From contig JAAGOF010000213.1 of NCBI GenBank assembly GCA_010645155.1, positions 389,229 to 453,228 of the forward strand: DNA of 64,000 bases. The letters are read 5' to 3'. The notes under the pieces are model-generated. The model did no database searches and was not told where the DNA came from. It saw nothing but the letters and a program-made list of their open reading frames with translations. Of the stretch, positions 10,434-21,647 are shown one piece after another. The DNA comes from Tigriopus japonicus. Taxonomy: Eukaryota; Arthropoda; Copepoda; Harpacticoida; Harpacticidae. Position 1 is the first letter of the stretch. Every line of letters begins with the position of its first letter. The translations under genes were made by a program, and so were the position numbers.

Positions 10434-13400
10434 ATGCCAGAACCAGCTCCATCGGAGGAGACCACAACCGCGGAATCAGGATGGATGTAAGAATATCGTT
10501 GAAGCTCGCCAACACATTCAGAATAGAGACTGAAGACTGTCTTATAGTCTCTCATTCAGTAAAAGGAGTGACACGTTCTAAAATGAAAAGAACAGTTTGT
10601 TCTAGGCCCGCAGAATCCATCTTAGGTTTTTAACGGATTCCTGGACAATTTTTAGCCTTCAATACCTAGGGAAACATTCCTAATCCACAAAATAGCTTTA
10701 TTCGTCCATAAGCTTCTGTAAGACAAACCAAAGTTGGAGAAAGGGCAAGGTCATGAAAAAATGAATTGAGAATCAGCCCGGCTAAATGGGCCATTCCTCA
10801 TTTCTGATGGTTCTTCTCTTTACCATGGATTTGTTTTCATGACTTTAAAATGGGCCCCTCAATCCTCGCATTTGTTGCCCATATTATGTCCACTCGGCCA
10901 AGCTTGAAATTAAAGAGTAACTACCGATAAAGATACAAAATCCATAGCAGAAACGTAGAGCTAGATTTGTTGCCAGTATTAAAGGCATTCTGTAGATCCA
11001 AAAAAGCGTAGAAGGAGCTAAAGAGTCTACAACCCTTTAAAGGGTAGGATTTGAAAGTAATGATCATCAGTCATCCCTTTTTAACGATTATAGATTTTCA
11101 AGTACGCTTTGCTCATTTTTTTTGTTAGATTTAGAGATTAGGACCTTCGTTGCGAAATCAAATATTCTCATTCACCTTTTTGAACAAGTACCGGGTGATT
11201 CATCAGAAACAGAACAGGAAAATAAAAATAAGTTGTCCTTAACTTGAAAATGGTTGATTTCATAAAAAAAATTCGGAAACTCGATCAAAAAGATGCGGAA
11301 CATGACAATTATTAAGATCAAAATGGTTTTGTTCCCTATATGCTGACTTATTTTCGATTTTAGCCAAATTTCGGAAAGGAAAAAAGTCTGAACACGAACG
11401 TTCTTTTCAGAAATAACACCTCACGGAAAAAATCGTCGTCTCTTAAATATTGAATTAGCGTAAACTTGCTTTTCCTGACTCTTCAAGGCTAGTATTTGGC
11501 CAATCATATCCAATAAAGGTGAAGTTCATATTTGTTTTCAATCACAAGTTGTAGACGATATAATGAGGTGTTCCATTTCTTTTGAAACACCCGATAAAAA
11601 TCGCTTGTTTGACCGTGTAAGATTATGATAACGAACTTATCTAGGCATATTTCACTCCGAATTCGAAATGTTTCAAATCATATGTATCGAAATTCATTGA
11701 TTTTCAATGGTTAGGTCTTCTTTCAATGAGAAATATGTGACGAAAGGGTTTGTTAAATATGTTTTTTGAAAGCTATCTCAGATGTTGCGTTTCACTGTGT
11801 TCAATAATTGATCAGTTGGCAAGCAAGTTGGATGACCTAAAATCGGAGAAGATCAAATTATTCCATGTGCTCGTCTTCGTGTAGCAAAGTTCTTGAATAA
11901 CGTTTTCTTTAAGTATCAAAATCACGATTGGATATCTGACGATGACCTTGAAAGCAAATGTATGTGACTTGGTTTTTGGAAGTTCAGTGCCCATCATATT
12001 AATCTAGGCAAAAGGATTGCTACAAAAGACAAGAATTTAAATCATAACATTTTTTGGCAACAGTCCAAAATGCTTCTTAACTTTAGACGAATAAAATGTT
12101 AATATAGAATTTACATCACACACAACGTTTGATGAACATAAGTAGTATATTTTGAAAGCATTTGGTAATTTCCTCACGATGTTTTTTTTTTCATGATCAT
12201 TCGGCTTAACGGCAACCAGATTCAAACAAAGATAGAGAAATAACTGACAACTCAAAGAAAAAACGACTTTTTTTTGTTGACAAACATGTTTTCCAAGAAT
12301 CTGATTGTTTTACTGCGATATCATTTGTGTTCAAGTCCTCCAAAGAACCTTAACAAAGGACCTCCTCCAAAAGATCTTTTTCAACTGAATTCAAAAAGCA
12401 CAAAAGTAAAGAAGTACTTTTCCGAAGAAGGAAAATTTTTAACTTCATTGAACTAAAAATGGCCTGTGTTGTTTCCCAACATGTGTTTCTGTAATCTGCT
12501 TTTTTTTTTGCATAAAAAGTGAAATGTTCTAAACAAAGCAAAACATTCTCATGGACTCAAGAAGGAATTGAAATTCCATCACATTATTTTAATATCACTT
12601 TTTTTTTGTTCTAGATCATGGTTCGTAGCGGAATTGACCGGATCTCCGGTGAATTGTATCCTTTTGGTGGCCATCGTCTATCTTCTATACAAAATTTTCA
12701 AATCCGACGAAGGTGATGATTATACTCTTTTATCCAGGATTGTATTGTATGTTCTGCCTTTAGAGGAACTTTCTAACCTCAAAACACTTGTTCTTGACAT
12801 TGAAAAATGACTCATCCTGTGTTTTGAATCCTCCCAGACCTCCTTTAAACATGTCATTTGGCAAAAATAACCTTGTATGGGGAAAAAGAGCTGAATTGCC
12901 ACATTATCCGGATTGGCAAATTCGAATGGAACATTAACCCTCATGTAAATTAAGTTATTAATTAACAAAATAAAGTTAATTAATAACATGTAACCCGGTG
13001 TTACACATTTGTAATATTGATTTTTTGGGTATCAATGCAATGCTTTTCATGATCTACACACATACCACTTACTTAGAACCGTTATGCCTTATGCCTTGTT
13101 ACCTCAAGAACCGTTCTGAATATAAACAATTCGGTTTAAATGGACAAGTACCCTAAATTTAACTGAAACTCAGCTTTCACTGTGTCTAAAAGGGTTACGT
13201 TGGTGATTTGTCAATATCCAAATCAGCCTAACAGTTTTGGGGCAAAATTAGCCAAATGAAACTGGCTAAAATCATTTTATGTTCCAGAAAATGGGATTTG
13301 AAAGCAATCAAGGTTTCAAATTCTTGGGAAATGGCAACAGATCTGTACGAGTATTTCAGCTTTCCGTACGTGTTAATGTTCTTTTTTTTAGCCCCCGGGC

Positions 13401-14458
13401 CTTCTACTCCTGTTGAGCCGTCTCCTCCTCCCATGAAAAAGCGGGATTTCACTTTGAAAGAGCTCAAAGAATTGGGCGATGGAACGCGCGAAGATGGTCG
13501 AATTCTCGTGGCCGTCAACGGCAAGGTCTACGATGTCACAAAGGGAAAGCGTTTCTACGGCTCAGGTAAACAAAAAGAACAGATTCAGTCTGTTAAATTA
13601 CAATTTGGTTCGTTGCCAGCGGTATTCCACCAAAAACGCAACCTCTTGATGGATTGGTGAAGTAATTTTTTGAATGACAGATTGAAAACAACATTCAATG
13701 TCAGCTGTCATCAGACATTGGAAAAAGTGGCGAAACTTGATCGATAACATATGAAGGCGACTTGTGGAGCATGTGTGGAAATTGAGAAACACATATATAA
13801 CCTTAGCTTACAATGACCTGAAAGCTCCATGAACCGAACTTAGTGCCTTTGTTATTTTGATCACCACTTACAGATCCACTTAATTGATAATTTGAAGTCT
13901 TGCCTTGTCCAAAAAGGTTGCAACTTGGAGCCATTTTAGGAATCAAAGTGAAGCCAAATGTCAATTCAGTTGCTTCAATAATGAATAAGATGAATTACCA
14001 TTACAATTCAAATGACTCAAATCCAGGCAAAGGTTCTGTGCAAAATGTATTTGCCTCCTCTTTCCTCACTTTGACGTTATGTTTTATGACGTTATGTCCC
14101 TATGTTTTTGTTGGTATACCCCTCGTACTTTTTTTCACTCACTTGTCCTCCCTTCTGTTGTATTAAAGGTGGACCTTATTCTGGTTTTGCTGGCCGAGAT
14201 GCCTCTCGTGGATTGGCCACGTTCTCTGTGAGTGCCATTAATGAGGAATACGACGATTTGTCGGACCTGAAACCTTCGGAGATGGAGCAAGTTCGTGAAT
14301 GGGAGCTCCAATTCAGTGAGAAATACACCTATGTGGGCAAATTGCTGAAACCCGGAGAGCAGCCCACCAGTTATTCGGATGAGGAAGATGATGAAGACGA
14401 TATCGAGGAGATTCCTCGCCACGACGACGATGTTTACAATAAGAAAAAGGGCCTTTGA
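10434..14458 (+). CDS. MSBP: Membrane-associated progesterone receptor component (MSBP/PGRMC), cytochrome b5-like heme/steroid-binding protein
   Basis: Exons are 10434-10486, 12615-12712, 13392-13565 and 14169-14458 (intron phases 2, 1, 1), giving a 204-residue protein, close to the family length of about 200. Exon 2 supplies one N-terminal transmembrane helix ([15 protein letters not shown], residues about 33-47). The cytochrome b5-like domain runs from about residue 71 ([13 protein letters not shown]) through [21 protein letters not shown] and [14 protein letters not shown] to [10 protein letters not shown]. The tyrosines of the FYG...PY segment, which coordinate heme in mammalian PGRMC1, are present. 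The tail is acidic with a [11 protein letters not shown] casein-kinase-2-like site, as in vertebrate PGRMC. Members act in the ER membrane, bind heme and support cytochrome P450 and sterol handling. Intron 1 (2.1 kb) contains a MITE. Confidence 0.93.
11191..11594. mobile_element. MITE with Tc1/mariner-like TA duplication, copy 1
   Basis: The ends read CCGGGTGATTCATCAG and, on the opposite strand at the right end, TCGGGTGTTTCAAAAG. Both are followed by a GAAAC/TGGAACA block, and the element is flanked by TA on both sides. A second copy of about 375 bases lies in the same orientation at 26539-26913, and shared internal blocks (CCAATCATATCCAATRAA) confirm a family. There is no coding capacity. 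It sits in PGRMC intron 1. Confidence 0.65.
12954..12987. repeat. Perfect 13-bp hairpin
   Basis: GTTATTAATTAAC and its exact inverse complement are separated by eight bases (AAAATAAA). It lies in PGRMC intron 2. The flanks (CATGTAA) are partly mirrored too, which suggests a small palindromic insertion rather than a transcription terminator. Confidence 0.6.
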
Positions 14459-15085
14459 AAGATTGATTCGAGCAGCTCGTGATTGCTCTTCACGCCATAC
14501 ATAATCCTATCAGATTGATTAAAAAGCGATTTTAAGTAAACATCCTAAACACAAAAGCGTGATGGCGAAAATTAACGTTTTGTCCGTCCCTATCAATTCC
14601 GTTTGGCTTTTGGAATGGTAGAACGGTTGATCGACAAATATGTTTTATAATATCACTTGGAAACAATGATTATGCCAGTTTGACGTATCATGTGATTACC
14701 AAATTAAAAGGATTGTTATTATGGAGTCTTCTGACATCGTTTGCTTTTTGATGAAAAAGATTTTGAGGTAAAAACTTCGTCCATGAAGACGGAATTTTCC
14801 GGAGGGTTAAATTTTCCAAGAAGTCGACAACTGCTGAATGATGCAAAAACTCTGTTTTGATCAACAGAACGAATTAAGCACGGAAAAGACCTCACATCCG
14901 ATCTTTTTTCAGCGTGGAACGAAGCATAGAAGAAATGAAAAGATACACAAGATAAACAATCATTGGAAACCAACAAGCTTTTTAAGTTGTCTCTTGCTCA
15001 CTTATGAATTTGCAACTAATTGATTAAAGGACGGCAGCACCAGTAATTTGTTTTATATTTTTGATGAACTTATTTTGATTTCTGA
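14459..15085. other. Convergent 3' flanks of PGRMC and FASTKD genes
   Basis: The 627 bases between the two stop codons presumably hold both 3' untranslated regions. No further gene is seen. Confidence 0.5.
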
Positions 15086-17947
15086 TTACCTTTTGACCCC
15101 CAGTTGTTGTCTCAAGAATTGGGCTTTGCCCGTTTTGTTGGCCATATGCATTCCTTGCCAATGGAAAGGATTAATACAAATCACTTTAAATCCTTCCTTT
15201 TCAATGTTCCTCACAGTCAAAGCTAAAAAGCCTTTGAGAACTTCCTTGTTAAAGGCATAAGCCTGAGGTGCCATCACCAGGATAGCATACCGAGTCAATC
15301 CATTCTTGCGATCTCTTTCTTGATCAATCTCTGAACGATTGAGCACCCTCAGAGCTTGGGAGAAGTTTCCCACGTCCTTCTTGACCGGTTTTCCTTTCTG
15401 GTTTATTACCACTTCAAAGTCCAGGAAAGAGTAGAAAGGGGTAAAGAGATGCTCTTGAAAGTATTCTCGACCCCCCAGGATTTCGGTGAGGACAATTTGA
15501 ACCTCTTGCCTTAAGCCAGCCGTATGGGTCATGACCCAATCTCGACTAGCTATGACCACCGGGGTCAAATCGTCCTCTAACCAAGGGACTTTGTACTCGG
15601 GAGTGTGGAGAATCACCGTACGATTCAACAACAGAACAGACCTCCTGATCCGACTGGGATAACTTTGGACGCCTGATTCAGCACACAGTTTGAGCTCTTG
15701 GTCCAATCGGTCCATGAACTCAAAGTTGAATAATTTGTCGATCACAAATGGGCTCATTTGATTGAAAAAGGCTAGGGCTATCGCACCTTGAAGAACGGTG
15801 ATGGTGCTATCGTACTTCATATCACGGATCAAGGCATGAGAGCACACTTCGAAGAACTCTTTGGGCAGAGGCCTATCATAGTTGATATTGAAAAAGAAGC
15901 TCAGGACCACGTTGGTCACGTAGCTGTGCAGGTGTTCCCCGTGATTTATCACATACTTGACGCTCGTCTCAATGAAGTCATCGGGACGTTCCACGTCCAT
16001 GGTAAAGTAGAGATTCTTCAAGGACTGACAGATTCGACGCATGGTCACGGTATTGAACTCCAGGTCTGTGGGACTCACCAGGTTGAACGGACCTTGCAAA
16101 TTGGCCTCGTAACCTGAATCCGAGGCTCTTTGACGACAGTATTGGCTTTTGAGGAGCATGAATTTTTCCGGTGAGGTCTGTTCAACGGCCAGAAGCTTTT
16201 GCGCTTGTTTGGTGAGAGCAAGTTGAACGGCATGGAAATTTCCGTAGACATTCGAATTGGACTGTTTATTGCGGGTTTCAAGGCTGCGTGATATAAGGAG
16301 CACACAGAACGCGTTCATATTGGGAACCATATCAAGGAATCGTTGTAGGAGTGCATCGCTGATTTCCCCACCATATGAAATGAGAAAGCTAAAATGACTA
16401 CTAAAACGACCCGGGAACGGACAGGTCATGATGGTCTCTCGGATCAAATCCATGGTTTTACGCTCAAACTCGATATCGCGGATCTTTTGAGCCATGTTAT
16501 TAGCCAGATCATTGTACCGCACGATGAGTCGGTGAAAATCCAGAGGATCATGCCGACAAGCTTCCAAGGCCCGTACCAAAACGGCCTTGTTCAAGGATTC
16601 ATGGGACAAGCCAGCACTCCGAAGAATGTCAAAGACGCAATTCATCACCATGTGGCTTTGAGGATGGTCTAAAGCATTGGCGATGATTTCGTTGAGCTTC
16701 TGAGGTGGCCAGATGAAGACTCCGGAAGTGGACAAGGCTCGAACCACTTCCATTTCGAACACAAAATCCGTGTCAGGGTTGGCTTGCAAGTCTTGGTACA
16801 TTTTGGTCAGCACGTCAGCTAACTCGTAGTGAATGCTCACGGGATCTTTGTTTTTGCTCACTAATTTGTTCACGACAAGCAATTGAACAGGATTTAGTGC
16901 GTGAACACGACCTGTCAATTGCAGGATAAGTTCACGCACAAAATGGTAATTGGACAGATGCCAATCCCGTTTAGCCAGAGAAATGGAGAGAACCTTGACC
17001 AAGGCACTCAAGCTCTCATCAGTAGCAAATTCTCCTTGAGCCAAAAGATTTGAAACTTGTGAGCAAAAGCGATTCATGAAGTCATCACTGACCAAACGAC
17101 TGAGTGCGTTGACACAAATGGCAATCTTCCGGATGTCTTCTGCATTTTGGGCACTTTCAATGAACTTTCCTAAATAGGGAATAGCAGGGGCTAATGCTAA
17201 ATGCCAGGACAAACTGGCCTCTCTCACTCGGGTTTCCAGTGAGTTTCGTCCCCTCAATGCTACACATAAATAGGTCAATGCATCCAAATCCATAGCGCTG
17301 ATCCGGCGTTGCAAGTGGATCTGAAGCCTCACAATTAGATCCTGTCCAAGAGGCACTTCCAGTCTCAATAAGGCTAGAAATGTGTATGCCCCATGGCTCA
17401 ATGGTTGCTGGCACATGTCACGTTCTATCACCTCAAGTATCCGTTTGAATGTCGGATGACCCAAGACTTGTGATCCAAACTTTGGGGATGGCAAGTAGTT
17501 GACCTTTTCCGAAGTAAACTTTTGCAAATGGAACAAACTAGCAATAGCTTGCTCAGCTTGTGGTAAGCTAATGTCTATGCCCTCTAGTAAATTGAAGATC
17601 TGGCTAACGCTACTAGCCTGACTTAGACCTAATACCACTGGGTCAGGGGATTCTGGATGCATAATGTTCCTCATGTGTTCCATGGGATCTTCTTCGCCAA
17701 ACACATCTTCTAGATAATGTTCAATGAGGCGAGAATCTGTGACTTTGCTGAATTGACGCTGCTGGATGTGAGGCGGGTCAGCCTGACTGGGCGCGCTCGA
17801 CTCCTTTGAGCACAGCCAGGGCGCCACCCAAATGGGTCGGCGCTGACCTGCGCCTGTGAAAGACTGACTTGGTGCGCTTCCTGGCCATGCCCGGCGCGCT
17901 ACACTCAAAGGAAGGGCGCTCATTCGCCCTGAACGGCACAGCCACAT
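15086..17947 (-). CDS. FAST kinase domain-containing (FASTKD) mitochondrial RNA-processing protein
   Basis: A single uninterrupted 953-residue frame starts at the ATG at 17947-17945. The N-terminus is basic and Ala/Ser-rich (MWLCRSGRMSALPLSVARRA), as expected for a mitochondrial targeting peptide. The middle is an all-helical repeat region. A FAST_1-like segment contains LFNFEFMDRLDQELKLC (about residue 760). The last about 70 residues are a RAP domain (YAILVMAPQAYAFN, GFKVICINPFHWQGM, ANKTGKAQFLRQQL), the signature of this family. FASTKD proteins bind and process mitochondrial transcripts; despite the name, kinase activity is doubtful. The length is somewhat above the 650-850 residues of the human members. 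I cannot assign it to one of the vertebrate FASTKD1-5/TBRG4 subtypes. No coding intron is present. Confidence 0.88.
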   Translation of the reverse strand: MWLCRSGRMSALPLSVARRAWPGSAPSQSFTGAGQRRPIWVAPWLCSKESSAPSQADPPHIQQRQFSKVTDSRLIEHYLEDVFGEEDPMEHMRNIMHPESPDPVVLGLSQASSVSQIFNLLEGIDISLPQAEQAIASLFHLQKFTSEKVNYLPSPKFGSQVLGHPTFKRILEVIERDMCQQPLSHGAYTFLALLRLEVPLGQDLIVRLQIHLQRRISAMDLDALTYLCVALRGRNSLETRVREASLSWHLALAPAIPYLGKFIESAQNAEDIRKIAICVNALSRLVSDDFMNRFCSQVSNLLAQGEFATDESLSALVKVLSISLAKRDWHLSNYHFVRELILQLTGRVHALNPVQLLVVNKLVSKNKDPVSIHYELADVLTKMYQDLQANPDTDFVFEMEVVRALSTSGVFIWPPQKLNEIIANALDHPQSHMVMNCVFDILRSAGLSHESLNKAVLVRALEACRHDPLDFHRLIVRYNDLANNMAQKIRDIEFERKTMDLIRETIMTCPFPGRFSSHFSFLISYGGEISDALLQRFLDMVPNMNAFCVLLISRSLETRNKQSNSNVYGNFHAVQLALTKQAQKLLAVEQTSPEKFMLLKSQYCRQRASDSGYEANLQGPFNLVSPTDLEFNTVTMRRICQSLKNLYFTMDVERPDDFIETSVKYVINHGEHLHSYVTNVVLSFFFNINYDRPLPKEFFEVCSHALIRDMKYDSTITVLQGAIALAFFNQMSPFVIDKLFNFEFMDRLDQELKLCAESGVQSYPSRIRRSVLLLNRTVILHTPEYKVPWLEDDLTPVVIASRDWVMTHTAGLRQEVQIVLTEILGGREYFQEHLFTPFYSFLDFEVVINQKGKPVKKDVGNFSQALRVLNRSEIDQERDRKNGLTRYAILVMAPQAYAFNKEVLKGFLALTVRNIEKEGFKVICINPFHWQGMHMANKTGKAQFLRQQLGVKR

Positions 17948-19709
17948 GATGGCCAGATGGAATTTGGCGTTTGGATTACTGATTAGGACATGTCAATCAA
18001 GTTTGGGGGGAAGTCTAATAATGCGGAAAAAATGTAGCATGTGCTTGACAAGGTTTGTTGTGATCGAGGGAAAAAACAACAAACTTATGAAAACGTCAGC
18101 CAGGGTGCCGTAAAAGACGGTACATAAGGAAAAGTTAGACGAGAGTTTGACTATTCATTCACATGTTATGAACCAGTTGATCATTTAACGTCCACTTACA
18201 GGAAATTTAGTCCATATTGGTTTTACATTCTAGGGCAACTTTAAGGAGAGTGATGAGCTCAAGATCGGGCATGAGACTACTTCTTGCTCAGTGCTAACCA
18301 TTGAAAGGCTTTAATTATCCATTTGTCTATTGTGCTTCAATTTTATCCTCTTTATTTGTCTTTTCCAATTTAGCTCCTTACATGTTTTCGCTTTGGGCTT
18401 CCTTATTTAGTCATTTGTTTAGTAGATTGGATATGTTGTGGCCTTGAAATTGGAAAATTGACTTATATTTTCTGGAAAAGTGCAAGGATAATACTTCCAA
18501 AGTTTACTTCCCAAAAAAGTCAGGACAATGTCAATTTGCCTACAATGTTTGCGAAAGATTTAAGTATTCAACTTCGCATGTAATGATTCTAATACACCTC
18601 ACTCCAAGTGCTAATTGCACTGCGTCCCCCAAGTCATTTCAATAAAAAAAAGTCTGAATAAGAAATAAGAATAATGAAAATAAGAAAAAAATAACCTGAT
18701 ATTCAATACTAATCATCAGTCAATAAATGCATTCTGGGGGCTTTAACCTTACATTACTTTTACTGCGTGCGTTCACGTTGTTTCATATTCCTTACGTGAA
18801 TCTGAGGTGGAGAGTAAAACAAAGTAGAGTGAAATAAACAAAATTGAATTTACTTGGTTCAAGTGGAACTTTTCTGTTTGAAGTAAGGAATTAGACTTCC
18901 CATACATCCGAAAACTGCTCATGTTCTATTTTTGGATTTATTTTCTTCTGCTCTTCGACTTTTTTCATTTAACAAGATCTTATTTTTTTGGGGCGGAGGG
19001 GGTGCGGATTTTTTAACACCACTACAAGGAATGGGATTCCCTGTAAAGAGAGTTAATTATTATTATAGTTTATATAATCAATGTTTATATGTATTATTTG
19101 AAACGCATGGGAACAAACCATCCTGAAAGTTTCGCTATTTACCAATGCGACTTGATTTTTTTTGGCTAATTACGACTAATCATTTTTCTCCAAAACATTT
19201 GAACCACTCTGTCATCAAAAGTAGAGTGGCTAGTCTAAAAACAGAGACGAATTCAAAAGCAGAGCGGTTTGTAACATACGAATCAAAAATAAAATACTTG
19301 ATGGTTAGGAAAAGGCTCGTATTTCACTCCAGTTACCTTTAACAAATGATTGTTGTCCAAATGTATGGGAAAATTTCAGGAACAAAACTAGAGCCCCATC
19401 TCTAATATTTTGAGAAGGAAGTCACGCTTTCGTGATTCATGAAAAGAAAGAGTAGCAGGTTGGCCAATTTGATACCTTTAAATTAATTCTTTGGCACTTT
19501 TGTTCAAAACAGCTTCGTTTTGGCCCACAGTTCAACCGACATGAAATTCGGTAAAATTTTAAAATGAAGTGTTATTTTGACTGGACGATAAACATGGATG
19601 CTTAAAATAGACTGCCATTCCAATATATTTATTCATGTTCCTTTTTCTTCAATATCAAGCTACAATCAAGTTGCATCATTCTTTTCAGAAACATGGTGTG
19701 GAATGGATT
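17948..19709. other. Intergenic region upstream of FASTKD
   Basis: AT-rich with small poly(A) and poly(T) tracts. I see no gene, RNA or clear element. Confidence 0.4.
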
Positions 19710-19811
19710 CAGATCTGTGATGTGATGTAATTGTAATTGCAATTACATTCCCAAGTAACTGTAATTGTAATTAATTACATTTGAAATCAAAGTAATTGTA
19801 ATTTATCAGTC

Positions 19812-20798
19812 TAGGGCTGAATATTTTAGGTTAACTTTTTGGGCAAATTATGACATAATTAGGTTGCCCAAAACTACGTTTTAGGTTTTTTTTAGGTTGA
19901 ATAGATTACCCCTTTTACAGTGGCTTTTCAGACCAAATTTTGCCTTTTATCTATTGTTTTTCAGCACTTTACTCTTGGCAAGAGTAAAAGCAGTTGAGCA
20001 GAGACAAAGGCAATGAAAATTTTATTTGGCAGTGGGGGAAAATGCCAGTATAGAAAAGTTTGTGCCAGTGAAATTTGTTAAGCGGTAGAATATGGCAGAA
20101 AGTGGCAAAAATGCGACCAAAAAACCCAGATAAATTGTCGACCCAAAAAAGGAGATCGGCAATTTTTGACCTAAAATGAGACCGAAAATTGTCGACCTAA
20201 ACACGGAGATCGAAAATTTTTGACCTTAAAACGAGTTCAGAAATTTTTGACCTTAAAACGAGTTCTGAAATATTTTACCTTAAAACGAGTTCAGAAAATT
20301 TTGACCTTAAAACGAGTTCAGAAATTTTTGACCTAAAAACGAGTTTAAAAAATTTTCGACTTAAAAAAAGAAATTGAAAATTTGCGCCCTAAAAACGGGA
20401 TGAAATGACTGAAAACGAGACGAGAGAAAAATATGACTTCAAAAAATGACAGTGAGCGCCCTTAATTGGCAGTATGTCGGCCTGAAACCACCTGATAAAG
20501 CTAATTCGGTATGTTGATGAGATGAAAAACATTGTGGCTCCCACTCTTCTACTTTCTTCCTTTTTTTTTGTTTTAAAGACACTGGGGTAATTTTCAAGTG
20601 GGCGTAGTCAAATGACTTTAGGGTGAGAAAAAATTTAATTTTAGGTTGAAAACTTAGTTTTAGGTAAAAATTTCCTGAAAAATGCGAGAAAAAAGTTAAT
20701 TTTAGGTTGGAAACTTATTTTTAGGTAAAAATTACCCAAAAAAGGCGTTTTAGGTTAAAACCTAGGTTTTTATGTAAAACCTAAAATATTCAGCCCTA
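19812..20798 (+). mobile_element. Non-autonomous hAT-like family 1, copy A (987 bp)
   Basis: The termini are TAGGGCTGAATATTTTAGG at the left and its inverse complement at the right, about 20 bp. The flanks TTTATCAG(TC) / TTTATCAC are a degraded 8-bp duplication. The second copy at 53507-54375 is in the opposite orientation and has a perfect 8-bp duplication. There is no transposase frame; the interior holds a 27-bp satellite and TGGCAGAAA-rich words. It is nested in a family 2 element. Confidence 0.8.
20216..20350 (+). repeat. 27-bp tandem satellite inside the hAT-like element
   Basis: Five units of the type ATTTTTGACCTTAAAACGAG plus TTCAGAA follow each other with few differences and degrade at both edges. 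In copy B (53507-54375) the same motif (TCGTTTTTTAGGTC on that strand) occurs in fewer and more diverged units. Confidence 0.75.
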
Positions 20799-21647
20799 TT
20801 TATCACTAATCGCCCAAAAACCCGCTCTGGTTTGAAACATATTTCAAAATTTCCGCAGATTTCCTAAATTTATTCAGAATAAAAATTGATAAATCTAAAG
20901 TCGACAACTTTTTTGATGCTCCTTACGAAGAAAAATGTTATTGAAATGTTACTGAAAGTAATTCAATTACTGTGTGAAAGTGATGGTGATAAATTACATT
21001 CAAAAAAAAAGTAATTGTAATTATATTTAATTACTTTTGGACCAAAGGAATTGTAATTAGTACATTTTGAAAAAAAATGGCAGAGGGCTGTGCGGATCAA
21101 TGGACCTCATGGGAAATAAACGTCAACTCCATCACGTTGTCTGGCGTTTTTGAAGCTTCAACTATTTGCCGTTGTTGTCGGATCCAGTCACGGTATTTGA
21201 ATGGATATTTAATCACTTAAAGGCTCTTATTGTTGTCTGCATTTTTTCTCTTCCACTTCCTGGTTTGTTTGGCTTTTTAAAGATTCACCTTAAAGTCACT
21301 TTTATCAGTGTTCTGACAACGCTTCATTCATATCAGCTTCTGTAAGTAAACCTAATAAATTGCTGATTTAAGAACAAGGGAAGACATCCAGGCCAGGTAT
21401 GTTGAAAAACGAGCTCTTAGACAAACGTCTAAACAGTATTTTAAGGCCCTTCCGAATCACGCAACCTACCCCTTCACCCTGACCCAAAAATCTTCTACCT
21501 TTTGGCAAACCTGCACGCATGTTTTTAAACCGTCGAGGGATCCAAATCGAACGGAATCCAACGGAAAAAAGAGAAAATCCCAGTGTCACACCCACTCTGC
21601 TCGCGGAATCCTCGGCTCATCCACCCGTAGACCCGTCCACTCCCATC

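Larger units (their letters stand above)
19710..21098. mobile_element. hAT-like family 2 element, split by a later insertion
   Basis: The left end CAGATCTGTGATG is the same as the start of the intact copy at 35637-36087. Both share an unusual interior made of alternating TAATTGTAATT / AATTACATTTGAAAT words. The right end is degenerate (CTGTGCGGATC), and the flanks AATGGATT / AATGGACC match at 6 of 8 bases. Removing the family 1 element at 19812-20798 leaves about 394 bases, close to the 451 of the intact copy. The right boundary is tentative. Confidence 0.45.

Noticed and set aside
10424..10633. 69-codon frame overlapping PGRMC exon 1
   Set aside because: It is a shadow; the frame used by the gene is the one starting at 10434 and splicing at 10487.
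15788..16672. Plus-strand frames of 92-109 codons within the FASTKD gene
   Set aside because: They are antisense shadows of a long conserved coding frame.
21519..21647. Upstream in-frame ATG extending IQGAP by 43 residues
   Set aside because: Poor start context and no similarity of the extension to IQGAP N-termini; kept only as an alternative.
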